58,345 nucleotides of DNA from Rhizobiaceae bacterium (GCA_016742175.1 JACVCH010000024.1:1-58345), one strand, 5' to 3'. Shown: positions 42,584 through 51,150, counted from the first letter of the stretch. The notes: generated by a model from the sequence alone, not told the origin. A program made the numbers and translations.

Positions 42584-42608
42584 AACGCCCGACCCATCGC
42601 GCGGTTCC
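42584..42608 (-). promoter_or_regulatory. General-stress (EcfG/RpoE2-type) promoter, perfect consensus
   Basis: Minus strand GGAAC (42604-42608), 16 bases, CGTT (42584-42587). It is in the 121-bp gap between aacS and the exported-protein gene, pointing at the latter. Confidence 0.8.
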
Positions 42609-42648
42609 GAAGAACTCACAAAGAATTTCGCCCTGACGCATTTCCAGT

Positions 42649-44649
42649 TCAGCCGGCCTTGCGCGCTGCCTCGCCATGGGCGCGGGCTTCGTCGACATAG
42701 AAGTCGAGGCATTCGGGATTGGCCATCGTCTCGCGCGAGATGATCTTCTCGATCGCGTGGCCGAGGAAGAGGCGGCGGATCGGCACTTCCTGCTTCTTGC
42801 CCGACAGGGTGCGCGGGATGGCGGGCGCCTCGACGATGCGGTCGGGCACGAAGCGGGGCGACACCGCCTGGCGGATCGCGCCCTTGATCCGCGCCGCGTC
42901 GACCGTCTCGCCCGGACGCGGTACGACAAAGAGCAGCATCTCGCTCGGTCGGCCGAGATATTCGAGGTCGATCAGCATGGAATCGAGGATTTCGGGCAGG
43001 TCCTCGACGGCGGAATAGATCTCGCTGGTGCCGATGCGAAGGCCGTGCCGGTTGATGGTCGCGTCGGAGCGGCCGTAGATGACGCAGCTTCCGTCCTCGC
43101 CGATCGACAGCCAGTCGCCGTGACGCCAGATGCCGGGGAACATGTCGAAATAGGAATCGAGGTAGCGCTTGCCGTCCGGGTCGCCCCAGAGGAACACCGG
43201 CATGGACGGGAAGGGCCGCGCGCAGACGAGGTCGCCGACCTCGCCGATGAGGCTTTCGCCGTTCTCGTTCCAGGCTTCGACGCGCGCGCCGAGCTGGCGG
43301 CACTGCATCCGGCCCGGCACCAGCGGCAGTTCGCGGTTGCCGGCGATCCAGAGGCCGCAAATGTCGGTGCCGCCGGAAATGTTCGACCACCAGATGCCTG
43401 GCCGTCCCATCCGCGCGAAGGCGTCCGTGCCCCAGTTCTGCACCGCTTCGGGCAGCGGCGAGCCGGTGGAGCCGAGCGCGCGCACGGCGGAAAGGTCGCC
43501 TTGAGCGCCCGGGTCGACGCCCGCCTTCATGCAATTGCCGAAATAGGCCGCGCCGGCGCCGAACATGGTCACGCGATTGCCGGCGACGAAGCGCCAGAGC
43601 GTGCCCCAGTCGGGCGCGTCCTTCGGGCCGCTCGGCGATCCGTCGAAAAGGCAGATCGTGGTGCCGCCGAGAAGGCCGTTGACCTGGCAGTTCCACATGA
43701 TCCAGCCGGTGCTGGAATACCAGTGGAAGCGCTCACCGAGCGAATTCGGCGCGTAGCTCGGGCCGATGTCGAGATGCTTGAGCGCAGCGTAGACGGCGAG
43801 CACGATGCCGCCATGGCTGTGGACCAGCGCCTTCGGCTTGCCGGTCGTGCCGGACGAATAGACGATCCAGAGCGGATGGTCGAAGGGCAGGAATTCCGGC
43901 GCGAAGGATGCGGTGCCGGCATCATTGCGGGCGAGCGCGTCGTCCAGCGACAGGTCGAAGGCCAGTTTCGCCGCCGCGTGGCCGATTTGCTTCAGGATCA
44001 GCTTCGGCCGGCTCGGCAGCGCCGCGCGGATTTCCTCGATCTCGTTCGAACGGTCCAGCGCGCGGCCGGCATAGAAGACGCCGTCGGCGGCGATCAGCAC
44101 CTTCGGTTCGATCTGCTGGAAACGATCGATCACCGCGCGCGTGCCCATGTCGGGCGCGCAGACGCTCCAGATCGCGCCGATGGAGGCGGTCGCCAGGAAG
44201 GCGACAACGGTATCGGGAATGTTGGGCAGGTAGGCGGCGACGCGGTCGCCCTTGCCGACGCCCATGTCGCGCAGGGTTGCCGCGAGCGAGGCGGTTCGCC
44301 GCTTCAGCTCCGCCCAAGACAGTTCGGCGCGGTTGCCGCGCTCGTCCTCGGCGACGATCGCCGGCTGGCCGGCGGCGTCTGCCGCGTCCGCATGGCGGAA
44401 GACCTGGTGCGCGTAGTTGAGCGTCGCGCCCGGGAACCAGACGGCGCCGGGCATCCGGTCCTCGGCGAGGACGGCTGAATGCGGCGTCGGGGAGTGGACG
44501 CCGTCATGCTCCCAGATCGACTGCCAGAAGGCGTCGAGGTCGTTCGTCGACCATTCCCACATCGCCTGATGGTCGGCAAAGGTCAGGCCGCGCGTCTCCT
44601 CCAACCAGTCGCGATAGATGGCCATCAGCGGTCGAAATGGTGCCGTCAC
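42649..44649 (-). CDS. aacS: Acetoacetyl-CoA synthetase
   Basis: 666-residue ANL-superfamily ligase, GTG start 44649 with GGGAGGA upstream. Activates acetoacetate to acetoacetyl-CoA, linking ketone bodies or poly-hydroxybutyrate turnover to central metabolism. The AMP-binding P-loop IVYSSGTTGKPKALVHSHGG is near residue 270; N-terminal WFPGATLNYAHQVF and C-terminal SGKKQEVPIRRLFLG (catalytic lysine region) match AacS and not acetyl-CoA synthetase. Length is normal for the family. Monocistronic. Confidence 0.94.
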   Translation of the reverse strand: MTAPFRPLMAIYRDWLEETRGLTFADHQAMWEWSTNDLDAFWQSIWEHDGVHSPTPHSAVLAEDRMPGAVWFPGATLNYAHQVFRHADAADAAGQPAIVAEDERGNRAELSWAELKRRTASLAATLRDMGVGKGDRVAAYLPNIPDTVVAFLATASIGAIWSVCAPDMGTRAVIDRFQQIEPKVLIAADGVFYAGRALDRSNEIEEIRAALPSRPKLILKQIGHAAAKLAFDLSLDDALARNDAGTASFAPEFLPFDHPLWIVYSSGTTGKPKALVHSHGGIVLAVYAALKHLDIGPSYAPNSLGERFHWYSSTGWIMWNCQVNGLLGGTTICLFDGSPSGPKDAPDWGTLWRFVAGNRVTMFGAGAAYFGNCMKAGVDPGAQGDLSAVRALGSTGSPLPEAVQNWGTDAFARMGRPGIWWSNISGGTDICGLWIAGNRELPLVPGRMQCRQLGARVEAWNENGESLIGEVGDLVCARPFPSMPVFLWGDPDGKRYLDSYFDMFPGIWRHGDWLSIGEDGSCVIYGRSDATINRHGLRIGTSEIYSAVEDLPEILDSMLIDLEYLGRPSEMLLFVVPRPGETVDAARIKGAIRQAVSPRFVPDRIVEAPAIPRTLSGKKQEVPIRRLFLGHAIEKIISRETMANPECLDFYVDEARAHGEAARKAG

Positions 44650-44745
44650 GATCGTCCTCCCTGAACGGGGCGGAGCTTACGAAGGCGACCTGGATTTTGC
44701 CAGAGCCCCGGGCGAAGGACGCGCCTGAAAATTAGCAATCCGGCG

Positions 44746-44770
44746 GGAACGATTGCAGCGCTCGAACATT
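44746..44770 (+). promoter_or_regulatory. Weak general-stress promoter match (GGAAC-N16-CATT)
   Basis: GGAAC (44746-44750), 16 bases, CATT (44767-44770), about 70 bases in front of the sigma-factor gene. It fits the relaxed GGAAC-N18/19-TT form and could give autoregulation. Confidence 0.35.
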
Positions 44771-44839
44771 CCTGCCCGTGGGTTCCGCTCGCGCGCGGGA
44801 CTCTTTACGGAAATGCTTTCGATCAGACGGAGCCAGCGA

Positions 44840-45439
44840 ATGCCGACAGCGGTTGGTGGACTTGACCGATCGTCGGATGCGTCACGCTCGGACCAGTCAC
44901 GCAGCGAGGTCGTGAACCTCATCCCGGCGCTGCGCGCCTTCGCTCGCACCTTCCATCGCGACGTCGGCGATGCAGACGACCTGGTCCAGGAAACGCTGAC
45001 CAAGGCGATCGCCAACATCCACCAGTTCCAGCCGGGCACGGCGATGAAATCGTGGCTGTTCACGATCATGCGCAACAGCTTCTATACCAAGATCCGCAAG
45101 ACCAGCCGCGAGGCGCCGGCACTCGCTGACGACGCCGCCGGCCGGCCGGTCGTGCTCGCCACGCAGGAATGGTCTGCGCGCGGGCACGAGATCCGCGAGG
45201 CGCTGGGACGGCTGCCGGAGCAGCAGCGCGAGGTGATCATGCTGATCGGCGTGCTCGGCGTCTCCTACGAGGAGGCCGCCGAGATCTGCGGCTGCGCGAT
45301 GGGGACGATCAAGAGCCGTCTCAATCGGGCGCGTGCGCGCCTGCTCGACGAGATCGGGGAGACGGATGCGCGCGCATCGGTGGAGGCGGATACCTATCTC
45401 CCCTCGACCAGCGCGGCCAAGGCGCCGACCTACGGCTGA
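44840..45439 (+). CDS. ECF sigma factor, EcfG-like
   Basis: 199 residues from ATG 44840, chosen for GGAG at 7 bases (ATG 44813 possible). Sigma region 2 reads DVGDADDLVQETLTKAIANI and GTAMKSWLFTIMRNSFYTKI (about residues 48-90), very like the EcfG/SigT stress sigma factors; region 4 is LPEQQREVIMLIGVLGVSYEEAAEICGC... with SRLNRARARL. Unlike canonical ecfG it is not next to nepR or phyR, so it may be a paralogue. Several GGAAC-N16/17-NGTT promoters lie within 6 kb on either side. Confidence 0.87.
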   Translation: MPTAVGGLDRSSDASRSDQSRSEVVNLIPALRAFARTFHRDVGDADDLVQETLTKAIANIHQFQPGTAMKSWLFTIMRNSFYTKIRKTSREAPALADDAAGRPVVLATQEWSARGHEIREALGRLPEQQREVIMLIGVLGVSYEEAAEICGCAMGTIKSRLNRARARLLDEIGETDARASVEADTYLPSTSAAKAPTYG

Positions 45440-45454
45440 AGATTAAAAGCCGGC

Positions 45455-46252
45455 TTACTTCAGGCTGGGCGCGGCGGCAGCAGCGGCCTCTTGCGCGCGC
45501 GGGGCCCCCGTCTTGCGGCCGGGGGCGACCGATTCGAGCCCGAGATAGGCCGGATTGAACTCGGCGACCTCCGCCAGGCCCTGCCAGTCGAGAATCTCGA
45601 TGCGATAGTTGAGCCAAGCGATGACCCCGTCGCGCCGCAATTCCTTGAGGACCCGGTTGACGTGAACCGGCGACATGCCCAGCACGTCGGCGAGTTCGTT
45701 CTGCGTCAACGGCAGATGGAAAGCCGAAGCCTCGCTGCGCCCGACTGCGGCAAGGCGCACCATCAGTTCGCAAAAGAGATGCGCCATCTGGCCCTTGGCC
45801 GAGCGGCGGCCCATGGACACCAGCCATTCGCGCTGGATCGCGGCCTCGATCGAGGTCTCGGTCCACAGGAGGAACGTCGCCGCGCGGTCGGCCTCGCAGA
45901 CGCGTCGCAACTGCTCGTGCTCGATCGTGACGGCCCGGCAGGCGGTCACTGCGACGACGCCGAAGTCCCGGCGCGGCACGAGAAAGCTGGAGAGGTCGAG
46001 AAAGTCGCCGGGAACCAGAAGCGTGGTGATCTGGCGACGGCCGGTGGACAGGAGCTTGTAGCGGGCGGCGAGCCCGTCCGTCAGAAGCGTCACGTTGGCC
46101 GAGCGGTCGCCCTCGCGCGTCAGGTCCTGATCCTGGCTGAACTGACGATCGCGCAATCCCAATTGCGCGAGGCCGGTAACCGGCTGGCCGTCATGGCCGC
46201 GCCGGGCCAATTTCAAAAGAAAAGCATCGAGCAAAATGAGACCCGGCCGCAC
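45455..46252 (-). CDS. Crp/Fnr-family transcriptional regulator
   Basis: 265 residues from GTG 46252 (AGGAG at 9 bases). Cyclic-nucleotide-binding-type beta-barrel (about residues 30-145) with no FNR cysteine cluster, then a Crp-type winged helix: LPLTQNELADVLGMSPVHVNRVLKELRRDG near residue 180. An Ala-rich tail ends the protein. Part of the rhizobial group of short-signal Crp-like proteins of unknown ligand. Divergent from a second Crp-like gene across 287 bp; convergent with the sigma-factor gene. Confidence 0.9.
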   Translation of the reverse strand: MRPGLILLDAFLLKLARRGHDGQPVTGLAQLGLRDRQFSQDQDLTREGDRSANVTLLTDGLAARYKLLSTGRRQITTLLVPGDFLDLSSFLVPRRDFGVVAVTACRAVTIEHEQLRRVCEADRAATFLLWTETSIEAAIQREWLVSMGRRSAKGQMAHLFCELMVRLAAVGRSEASAFHLPLTQNELADVLGMSPVHVNRVLKELRRDGVIAWLNYRIEILDWQGLAEVAEFNPAYLGLESVAPGRKTGAPRAQEAAAAAAPSLK

Positions 46253-46539
46253 AGAATCAAGGCTCCTGCGACGTGATTGCGCAGGAAAAGCCTTTCCGCT
46301 TTAGCGAAGTCTGATAGGCCCGGCTTTTACATTTGTTAGTCAATACTCAACTATTAGGCAGTTTCCCAAACATAGGCTAAAGTCGTACAGATGAGTGGCG
46401 CGTCAGACACAGCGCCGACCACTGTGCCGCCCAGAAAATTGGCGCTTACGGCGAAATCATCCCGTTGTCCGCAAACGAACTTTTTCGTTGCGGCGACGTT
46501 TTAGCATCTTGCGATACACGAGCCATTCGGAGACCGACC

Positions 46540-47295
46540 ATGGACGCGCTGATCCGCAAGCTCGAACATTTCACGCAGTTCACCGACGAGGAGCGGCAGG
46601 CGCTTGCGAGCTTGTCCGACCTGCCGGTCGTCGTCGGCCCGCGCCAGGACATCATCCGCGAGGGCGACAACCCGACCGGGGTCAACCTCATCGTCGAGGG
46701 CTATGCGATCCGCTACAAGGCGCTTCCCGACGGGCGGCGGCAGATTCTCGGCTATTTCGTCTCCGGTGACATCTGCGATCTGCGCGTCTTCGTCTTGAAG
46801 CGCATGGACCATTCGATTGCCGCGCTGACGCCGGTCGCGGTGCGGGTCATCTCCGAAAAGCGCATCCTCGAGATGACCGACCGCTATCCGCGGATCATGC
46901 GGGCGCTGTGGTGGACGACGCTGGTGGAGGAATCGATCAGCCGCGAATGGCTCCTGAGCATGGGGCAGCGCACCGCGGCCGAGCGCATCGCGCATCTCTT
47001 CTGCGAGATCTACTACCGGGCGCGCATCGTCGACCTCGTCGAGGGGCACCGCGTGGCGCTGCCGCTGCGCCAGACGGACCTCGCCGAGATGACCGGGCTG
47101 TCGGTCGTCCACGTCAACCGGGTGCTGCAGGACCTGCGCAAGCAGGGGCTCATCACCTTCGACGGGCAGGTGCTGACGATCCTCAGCCCCGAAAAACTCG
47201 AGGCGTTCGCACTGTTCGACCCGCTTTATCTCCACATGGACGAGGGCAAGGGGACCGTCACGCGGACGGCGCCCGTCACGGCCCGCGCGGGGTAG
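46540..47295 (+). CDS. Crp/Fnr-family transcriptional regulator (second)
   Basis: 251 residues from ATG 46540 (CGGAG upstream). Same architecture as its divergent neighbour, with which it shares IREWLLSMGxRxA and VHVNRVLxDLR-type stretches: sensor barrel REGDNPTGVNLIVEGYAIRYKALPDGRRQI, then DNA-binding helix LRQTDLAEMTGLSVVHVNRVLQDLRKQGLI near residue 185. No FNR cysteines. The next gene's stress promoter begins 22 bases after its stop. Confidence 0.9.
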   Translation: MDALIRKLEHFTQFTDEERQALASLSDLPVVVGPRQDIIREGDNPTGVNLIVEGYAIRYKALPDGRRQILGYFVSGDICDLRVFVLKRMDHSIAALTPVAVRVISEKRILEMTDRYPRIMRALWWTTLVEESISREWLLSMGQRTAAERIAHLFCEIYYRARIVDLVEGHRVALPLRQTDLAEMTGLSVVHVNRVLQDLRKQGLITFDGQVLTILSPEKLEAFALFDPLYLHMDEGKGTVTRTAPVTARAG

Positions 47296-47316
47296 TGGCG
47301 ATTTTGTGGCCGTCAC

Positions 47317-47341
47317 GGAACGAAGGTCACATTCGCGTGTT
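47317..47341 (+). promoter_or_regulatory. Candidate general-stress promoter (GGAAC-N16-TGTT)
   Basis: GGAAC (47317-47321), 16 bases, TGTT (47338-47341), 36 bases in front of the 24-aa gene; one mismatch from CGTT. Confidence 0.65.
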
Positions 47342-47376
47342 GTTTCCGCAGCAACTGAAATGCCTGGGAGTTCAAC

Positions 47377-47451
47377 ATGCACGGCATCATCTACCTCGTC
47401 GGCCTCGTCGTGGTCGTTCTGTTTCTTCTGTCCCTTCTCGGCCTGCGCTAA
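47377..47451 (+). CDS. Tiny transmembrane peptide (24 aa)
   Basis: 24 codons from ATG 47377 with GGGAG upstream. The whole peptide after MHG is one membrane helix (IIYLVGLVVVVLFLLSLLGL) ending in a single arginine. The clean ribosome-binding site, stop and position 21 bases before a membrane-protein gene, behind a stress promoter, make it a credible gene. Possibly a regulator or partner of the downstream membrane protein. Confidence 0.62.
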   Translation: MHGIIYLVGLVVVVLFLLSLLGLR

Positions 47452-47472
47452 GCGCCCACTCGGAGACGTTCC

Positions 47473-48375
47473 ATGAATCCTGACTACGGCGCGGCGCCGA
47501 CGCCGCCCGTCGGTGCGACCGCAATCGCGACCGGCGACGAGAAGTCCTATGTCGACTGGGCCGCGATCATCGGCGGCACGGTCCTTGCCTCGGCCATTTC
47601 CTTCGTCCTGCTCGCCTTCGGCTCGGCCCTCGGCCTGACCTTCAGCTCGGCCTATGAGGGCTCGGGCATGTCGCTGGTCGGTTTCGCCATCGCCGCCGCG
47701 CTGTGGCTCCTATGGGTGCAGGTCTCGTCCTTCATGGCGGGCGGCTACCTGACGGGGCGCCTTCGCCGCCGCAACTATGACGCGACCGAGGACGAGTCCG
47801 ACATTCGCGACGGTTCGCACGGCCTGCTTGTCTGGGCGCTCGGCGTGCTCGTCGGTGCTGTCCTGGCCTTCTTCAGTGCATCGGCCGTTCTGGGCTCCGC
47901 AACCAACGCCGTCGGCAATGCCGTCGGCGGTGCGGCTTCCGGGGCTGCGACGCTGGTCGAGGAGATCGATCCGAACGCACTTCTGACCGACCGCCTCCTG
48001 CGTCCGGGCACCGCCACCGACACCGCCAATGAAGAGCTGCGCTCTGAGGTCGGCCGCATCCTCGTCACCGCCGTCACCGAAGGCGAACTGGCCGAAGCTG
48101 ACCGGGCCTATCTCGCCAGCGTCGTCGCCGCCCGCACGGGCGTCGAGGAAGCCGAGGCGCAGGCCCGCGTCGACGAGGTCTGGGCCCAGGCGCAGGAACT
48201 CGAAGCGACGGCCCGCGAGACCGCCGACCAGGCCCGCCGCGTCGGCATGATCGCCGCCTTCATCACCGCCGCATCGCTGCTGATCTCCGCCGTCGCCGCC
48301 TATTTCGGCGCCGTCATGGGTGGCAATCACCGCGACAAGCACACCGTGATTCAAGGCTGGGTCCGTCCCTGGTAA
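47473..48375 (+). CDS. Uncharacterised multi-span membrane protein, stress cluster
   Basis: 300 residues. N-terminal hydrophobic pair beginning VDWAAIIGGTVLASAISFVL (about residues 28-75), then SSFMAGGYLTGRLRRRNYDA and more segments near residues 115-160; a helical extramembrane region with a cluster of Glu/Ala heptads (VEEAEAQARVDEVWAQAQEL) near residue 220 precedes a final membrane segment and the end IQGWVRPW. Rhizobial homologues are often labelled PhnA-like without experimental basis. Likely co-transcribed with the 24-aa peptide from the stress promoter. Confidence 0.8.
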   Translation: MNPDYGAAPTPPVGATAIATGDEKSYVDWAAIIGGTVLASAISFVLLAFGSALGLTFSSAYEGSGMSLVGFAIAAALWLLWVQVSSFMAGGYLTGRLRRRNYDATEDESDIRDGSHGLLVWALGVLVGAVLAFFSASAVLGSATNAVGNAVGGAASGAATLVEEIDPNALLTDRLLRPGTATDTANEELRSEVGRILVTAVTEGELAEADRAYLASVVAARTGVEEAEAQARVDEVWAQAQELEATARETADQARRVGMIAAFITAASLLISAVAAYFGAVMGGNHRDKHTVIQGWVRPW

Positions 48376-48399
48376 GGGGCGCATCCGCTTTGTGACAGG

Positions 48400-48430
48400 A
48401 CGCCGTCCCGGTCCGCCGGGGCGGCGTTTT
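48400..48430 (+). terminator. Rho-independent terminator
   Basis: Stem ACGCCG-t-CCCGG / CCGGG-g-CGGCGT with a 4-base loop and TTTT, 24 bases after the membrane-protein stop. Confidence 0.75.
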
Positions 48431-48874
48431 CTATTCCACGAAGCCGATAAGCCGCCCGGCGAAGAGCACGCCGAGCCAAAGTGTCATGGAAAGCGTCGCC
48501 AATCCCCGCCGTGCTTGCGGCGCACGCAGGACGGCGAATAGCGCAGCGTTGAGGCCGGCGATGAACAGCAGCGCCATCTTGGTGCGAAAGGCGGGGTTCG
48601 TCGCATAGCTCGTCGCCTGGATCGCGAACATCGGCAGGCCGGTCAGCACCGCGCCGCCGAAGCCGGTCACGGCGAGGCGGCGGAAGATCCGCGTCGCAGC
48701 GGCTTCGGGAAGGCCGGCGAACGCTCCGAGGATGCGCAGGTCGAGGAGCAGGACCGAGACGATCAGCGTTCCGATCGACAGGACGTGCAGGCCGTTGACG
48801 ACCGGATAGGCGTAGAACGACACCTTGAGCGCCTCGATCGGCGCCAGCGTCTCCAGTGCGGCGAGGAACTCCAC
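48431..48874 (-). CDS. Small integral membrane protein (DUF6644-like)
   Basis: 147 residues, GTG start 48874, four predicted membrane helices. Characteristic stretches are YAYPVVNGLHVLSIGTLIVS near residue 21 and LAVTGFGGAVLTGLPMFAIQ near residue 67; the histidine in NGLHVLSIG could be a ligand. It follows the exported DUF6152-like gene by 3 bases, a pairing I recall from other proteobacteria. Function unknown. Confidence 0.72.
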   Translation of the reverse strand: MEFLAALETLAPIEALKVSFYAYPVVNGLHVLSIGTLIVSVLLLDLRILGAFAGLPEAAATRIFRRLAVTGFGGAVLTGLPMFAIQATSYATNPAFRTKMALLFIAGLNAALFAVLRAPQARRGLATLSMTLWLGVLFAGRLIGFVE

Positions 48875-48877
48875 CCG

Positions 48878-49264
48878 TCAGGCCGGCGGCAGCCTGCGCG
48901 GATAGACGTCGTAGGTCTCGTCGCCGACGACGACGCGCACAGCCTTGAAGACGCGCTCATCGGCGTCGCGCGAGCGGTGGCCGACCACGGTCGCCTCCTC
49001 GCCGGTCGCCACGGCGTCTTCGCTGAAGCCCGCGCGCTCTGTTGCGGCAGGCGGCGCGAGTTCGACCGTCCAGACCTCTCCCTCGACTTCGAGCTCGAGG
49101 CGCGCATGCGGGTTGCCGACGAAGACGGAGCGCACCGTGCCCGTCAGTTCGGAAAACTCCTCCTCGGCCCATGCCCAGCCATGGTGGGCGAGCGCGGGGA
49201 CGGCGACGGTCGCGGCGAAGATCATGCCGGCGAGCGCGGCCCTGATTGCGGCGGAACGTTGCAT
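48878..49264 (-). CDS. Exported DUF6152-like protein
   Basis: 128 residues from ATG 49264, with an extended ribosome-binding site AAGGAGGAGGA. Signal peptide about residues 1-26 (cleavage after ALA), mature start HHGWAWAEEEFSELTGTVRS, then a small beta barrel (VGNPHARLELEVEGEVWTVE; FKAVRVVVGDETYDVYP). The two N-terminal histidines of the mature protein are a feature of this family and might bind metal. Operon with the downstream DUF6644-like gene. Confidence 0.75.
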   Translation of the reverse strand: MQRSAAIRAALAGMIFAATVAVPALAHHGWAWAEEEFSELTGTVRSVFVGNPHARLELEVEGEVWTVELAPPAATERAGFSEDAVATGEEATVVGHRSRDADERVFKAVRVVVGDETYDVYPRRLPPA

Positions 49265-49586
49265 CTCTGTCCTCCTCCTTCGGGTGGCGGTTGCGGCCAT
49301 GCTAGCCCAGATTGAGGGCTGGTCCATGGGTTGTGCATCACGATGGAGAGAGCGCTTGCCTTGACTCCGCCGCGTTTTTGCGGTCAAAGGCCGCCAGTTT
49401 CCGCGACGAGTGACAACTCCGAGCAGCCGACCGGGGCGCTTTTCATCCTTTGAAAAGGCCGATCCCGGAGGTCAACACCCGGCAGCGCAGGGCGCCCCCG
49501 GGTGTCGTTCTGCTTTGGGCTGTTGGGTTTCGGTGCGGCACGCATTACCTCTCGCGCGACGACGCACGAGACATGAAGGACGACGG
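49265..49586. other. Intergenic region upstream of ffh
   Basis: 322 bases holding divergent promoters. A hairpin ACACCCGG / CCGGGTGT (49475-49505) lies in the presumed ffh leader, and a smaller one TTGA-N2-CCGC / GCGG-N-TCAA near 49365. I looked for the 4.5S RNA core (GGAAGGAAGCAGC-like) and found none. Confidence 0.5.
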
Positions 49587-51143
49587 ATGTTCGAATCGCT
49601 TCAGGAGCGCCTTGGCTCCATCCTGAACGGCCTGACGGGCCGCGGTGCGCTTTCCGAGGCGGATGTCTCGGCGGCGCTGCGCGAGGTTCGCCGTGCGCTG
49701 ATCGAGGCCGACGTCGCGCTCGAGGTCGTCCGCTCCTTCACCGACAAGGTTCGCGCCAAGGCCGTCGGCGCCGACATCCTGAAGTCGATCAAGCCCGGCC
49801 AGATGGTCGTCAAGATCGTCCATGACGAGCTGGTCGAGATGCTGGGCGCGGAAGGCGCGACCATCGATCTCAACGCGCCGACGCCGGTCGTCGTGATGAT
49901 GGTCGGCCTGCAGGGCTCGGGCAAGACGACGACCTCGGCCAAGATCGCCAAGCGGCTGACGGCGCGCCAGGGCAAGAAGATCCTGATGGCCTCGCTCGAC
50001 ACGCGCCGCCCGGCCGCGCAGGAGCAGTTGCGCCAGCTCGGCGAGCAGACGCAGGTTGCCACACTGCCGATCGTCGCCGGCCAGTCGCCGGTCGATATCG
50101 CCCGGCGCGCGGTACAGGCGGCCAAGCTCGGCGGCCATGACGTCGTCATCCTCGACACGGCCGGCCGCACCCATATCGACGAGCCGCTGATGGCGGAGAT
50201 GGCCGAGATCAAGGCCGTCGCCAAGCCGCACGAAATCCTGCTGGTCGCGGATTCGCTGACCGGCCAGGACGCGGTGAACCTCGCGCAGAATTTCGACGCC
50301 AGAGTCGGTATCACCGGCCTCGTCCTGACCCGCATGGACGGCGACGGGCGCGGCGGCGCCGCGCTTTCCATGCGCGCCGTCACCGGCAAGCCTATCAAGC
50401 TGATCGGCACCGGCGAAAAGATGGATGCGCTGGAGGAGTTCTATCCCAAGCGCATCGCCGACCGCATCCTCGGCATGGGCGACATCGTCTCGCTCGTCGA
50501 GCGCGCATCCGAGACCATCGACGCCGAAAAGGCGCAGGCGATGGCCAGGAAGATGCAGGCCGGCAAGTTCGATCTCGACGACCTCGCCGACCAGCTTCGC
50601 CAGATGCAGAAGATGGGCGGCATGGGCGGGATCATGGGCATGATGCCCGGCATGGGCAAGATGAAGGACCAGATCGCGACCGCCGGTTTCGACGACAAGA
50701 CCTTCGCCCGCCAGATCGCCATCATCCAGTCGATGACCAAGGCCGAGCGTGGCAATCCGGACCTGTTGAAGCACTCGCGCAAGAAGCGCATCGCCGCCGG
50801 CTCGGGCACCGACGCTGCGGCGATCAACAAGCTCTTGAAGATGCACCGCCAGATGGCCGACATGATGAAAGCCATGGGCGGCAAGGGCAAGGGCGGCGGC
50901 ATGATGCGCGGCCTGATGGGCGGCATGGCCTCCAAGATGGGCCTTGGCGGCATGGGCGGTCTCGGTGGCTTGGGGGGCGGCATCCCCGATCTTTCCAAGA
51001 TGGACCCCAAGCAGCTCGAAGCCCTGCAGAAGCAGGTTCAGGCCTCCGGCCTCGGCAAGGGCATGCCCGGTGGTCTGCCGGGATTGGGCGGCGGCGGATT
51101 GCCTGGATTGGGCGGCCTTCCCGGCCTGCCGAAGAAGAAGTGA
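49587..51143 (+). CDS. ffh: Signal recognition particle protein Ffh
   Basis: 518 residues. GTPase that binds signal sequences and 4.5S RNA for co-translational membrane targeting. G1 loop GLQGSGKTTTSAKIAKRL near residue 108, DTRRPAAQEQL near residue 140, DTAGRTHIDE near residue 190 and TRMDGDGRGGAALSMR near residue 250 define the NG domain; the Met-rich M domain (MGGMGGIMGMMPGMGKMKDQ) follows near residue 345. A Gly/Leu/Pro-rich tail extends it beyond the E. coli length, as is usual in alphaproteobacteria. Confidence 0.97.
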   Translation: MFESLQERLGSILNGLTGRGALSEADVSAALREVRRALIEADVALEVVRSFTDKVRAKAVGADILKSIKPGQMVVKIVHDELVEMLGAEGATIDLNAPTPVVVMMVGLQGSGKTTTSAKIAKRLTARQGKKILMASLDTRRPAAQEQLRQLGEQTQVATLPIVAGQSPVDIARRAVQAAKLGGHDVVILDTAGRTHIDEPLMAEMAEIKAVAKPHEILLVADSLTGQDAVNLAQNFDARVGITGLVLTRMDGDGRGGAALSMRAVTGKPIKLIGTGEKMDALEEFYPKRIADRILGMGDIVSLVERASETIDAEKAQAMARKMQAGKFDLDDLADQLRQMQKMGGMGGIMGMMPGMGKMKDQIATAGFDDKTFARQIAIIQSMTKAERGNPDLLKHSRKKRIAAGSGTDAAAINKLLKMHRQMADMMKAMGGKGKGGGMMRGLMGGMASKMGLGGMGGLGGLGGGIPDLSKMDPKQLEALQKQVQASGLGKGMPGGLPGLGGGGLPGLGGLPGLPKKK

Positions 51144-51150
51144 GGAGACG

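Noticed and set aside
49310-49586. 4.5S (SRP) RNA gene upstream of ffh
   Set aside because: The conserved GGAAGGAAGCAGC-like tip was not found; only unrelated hairpins are present.
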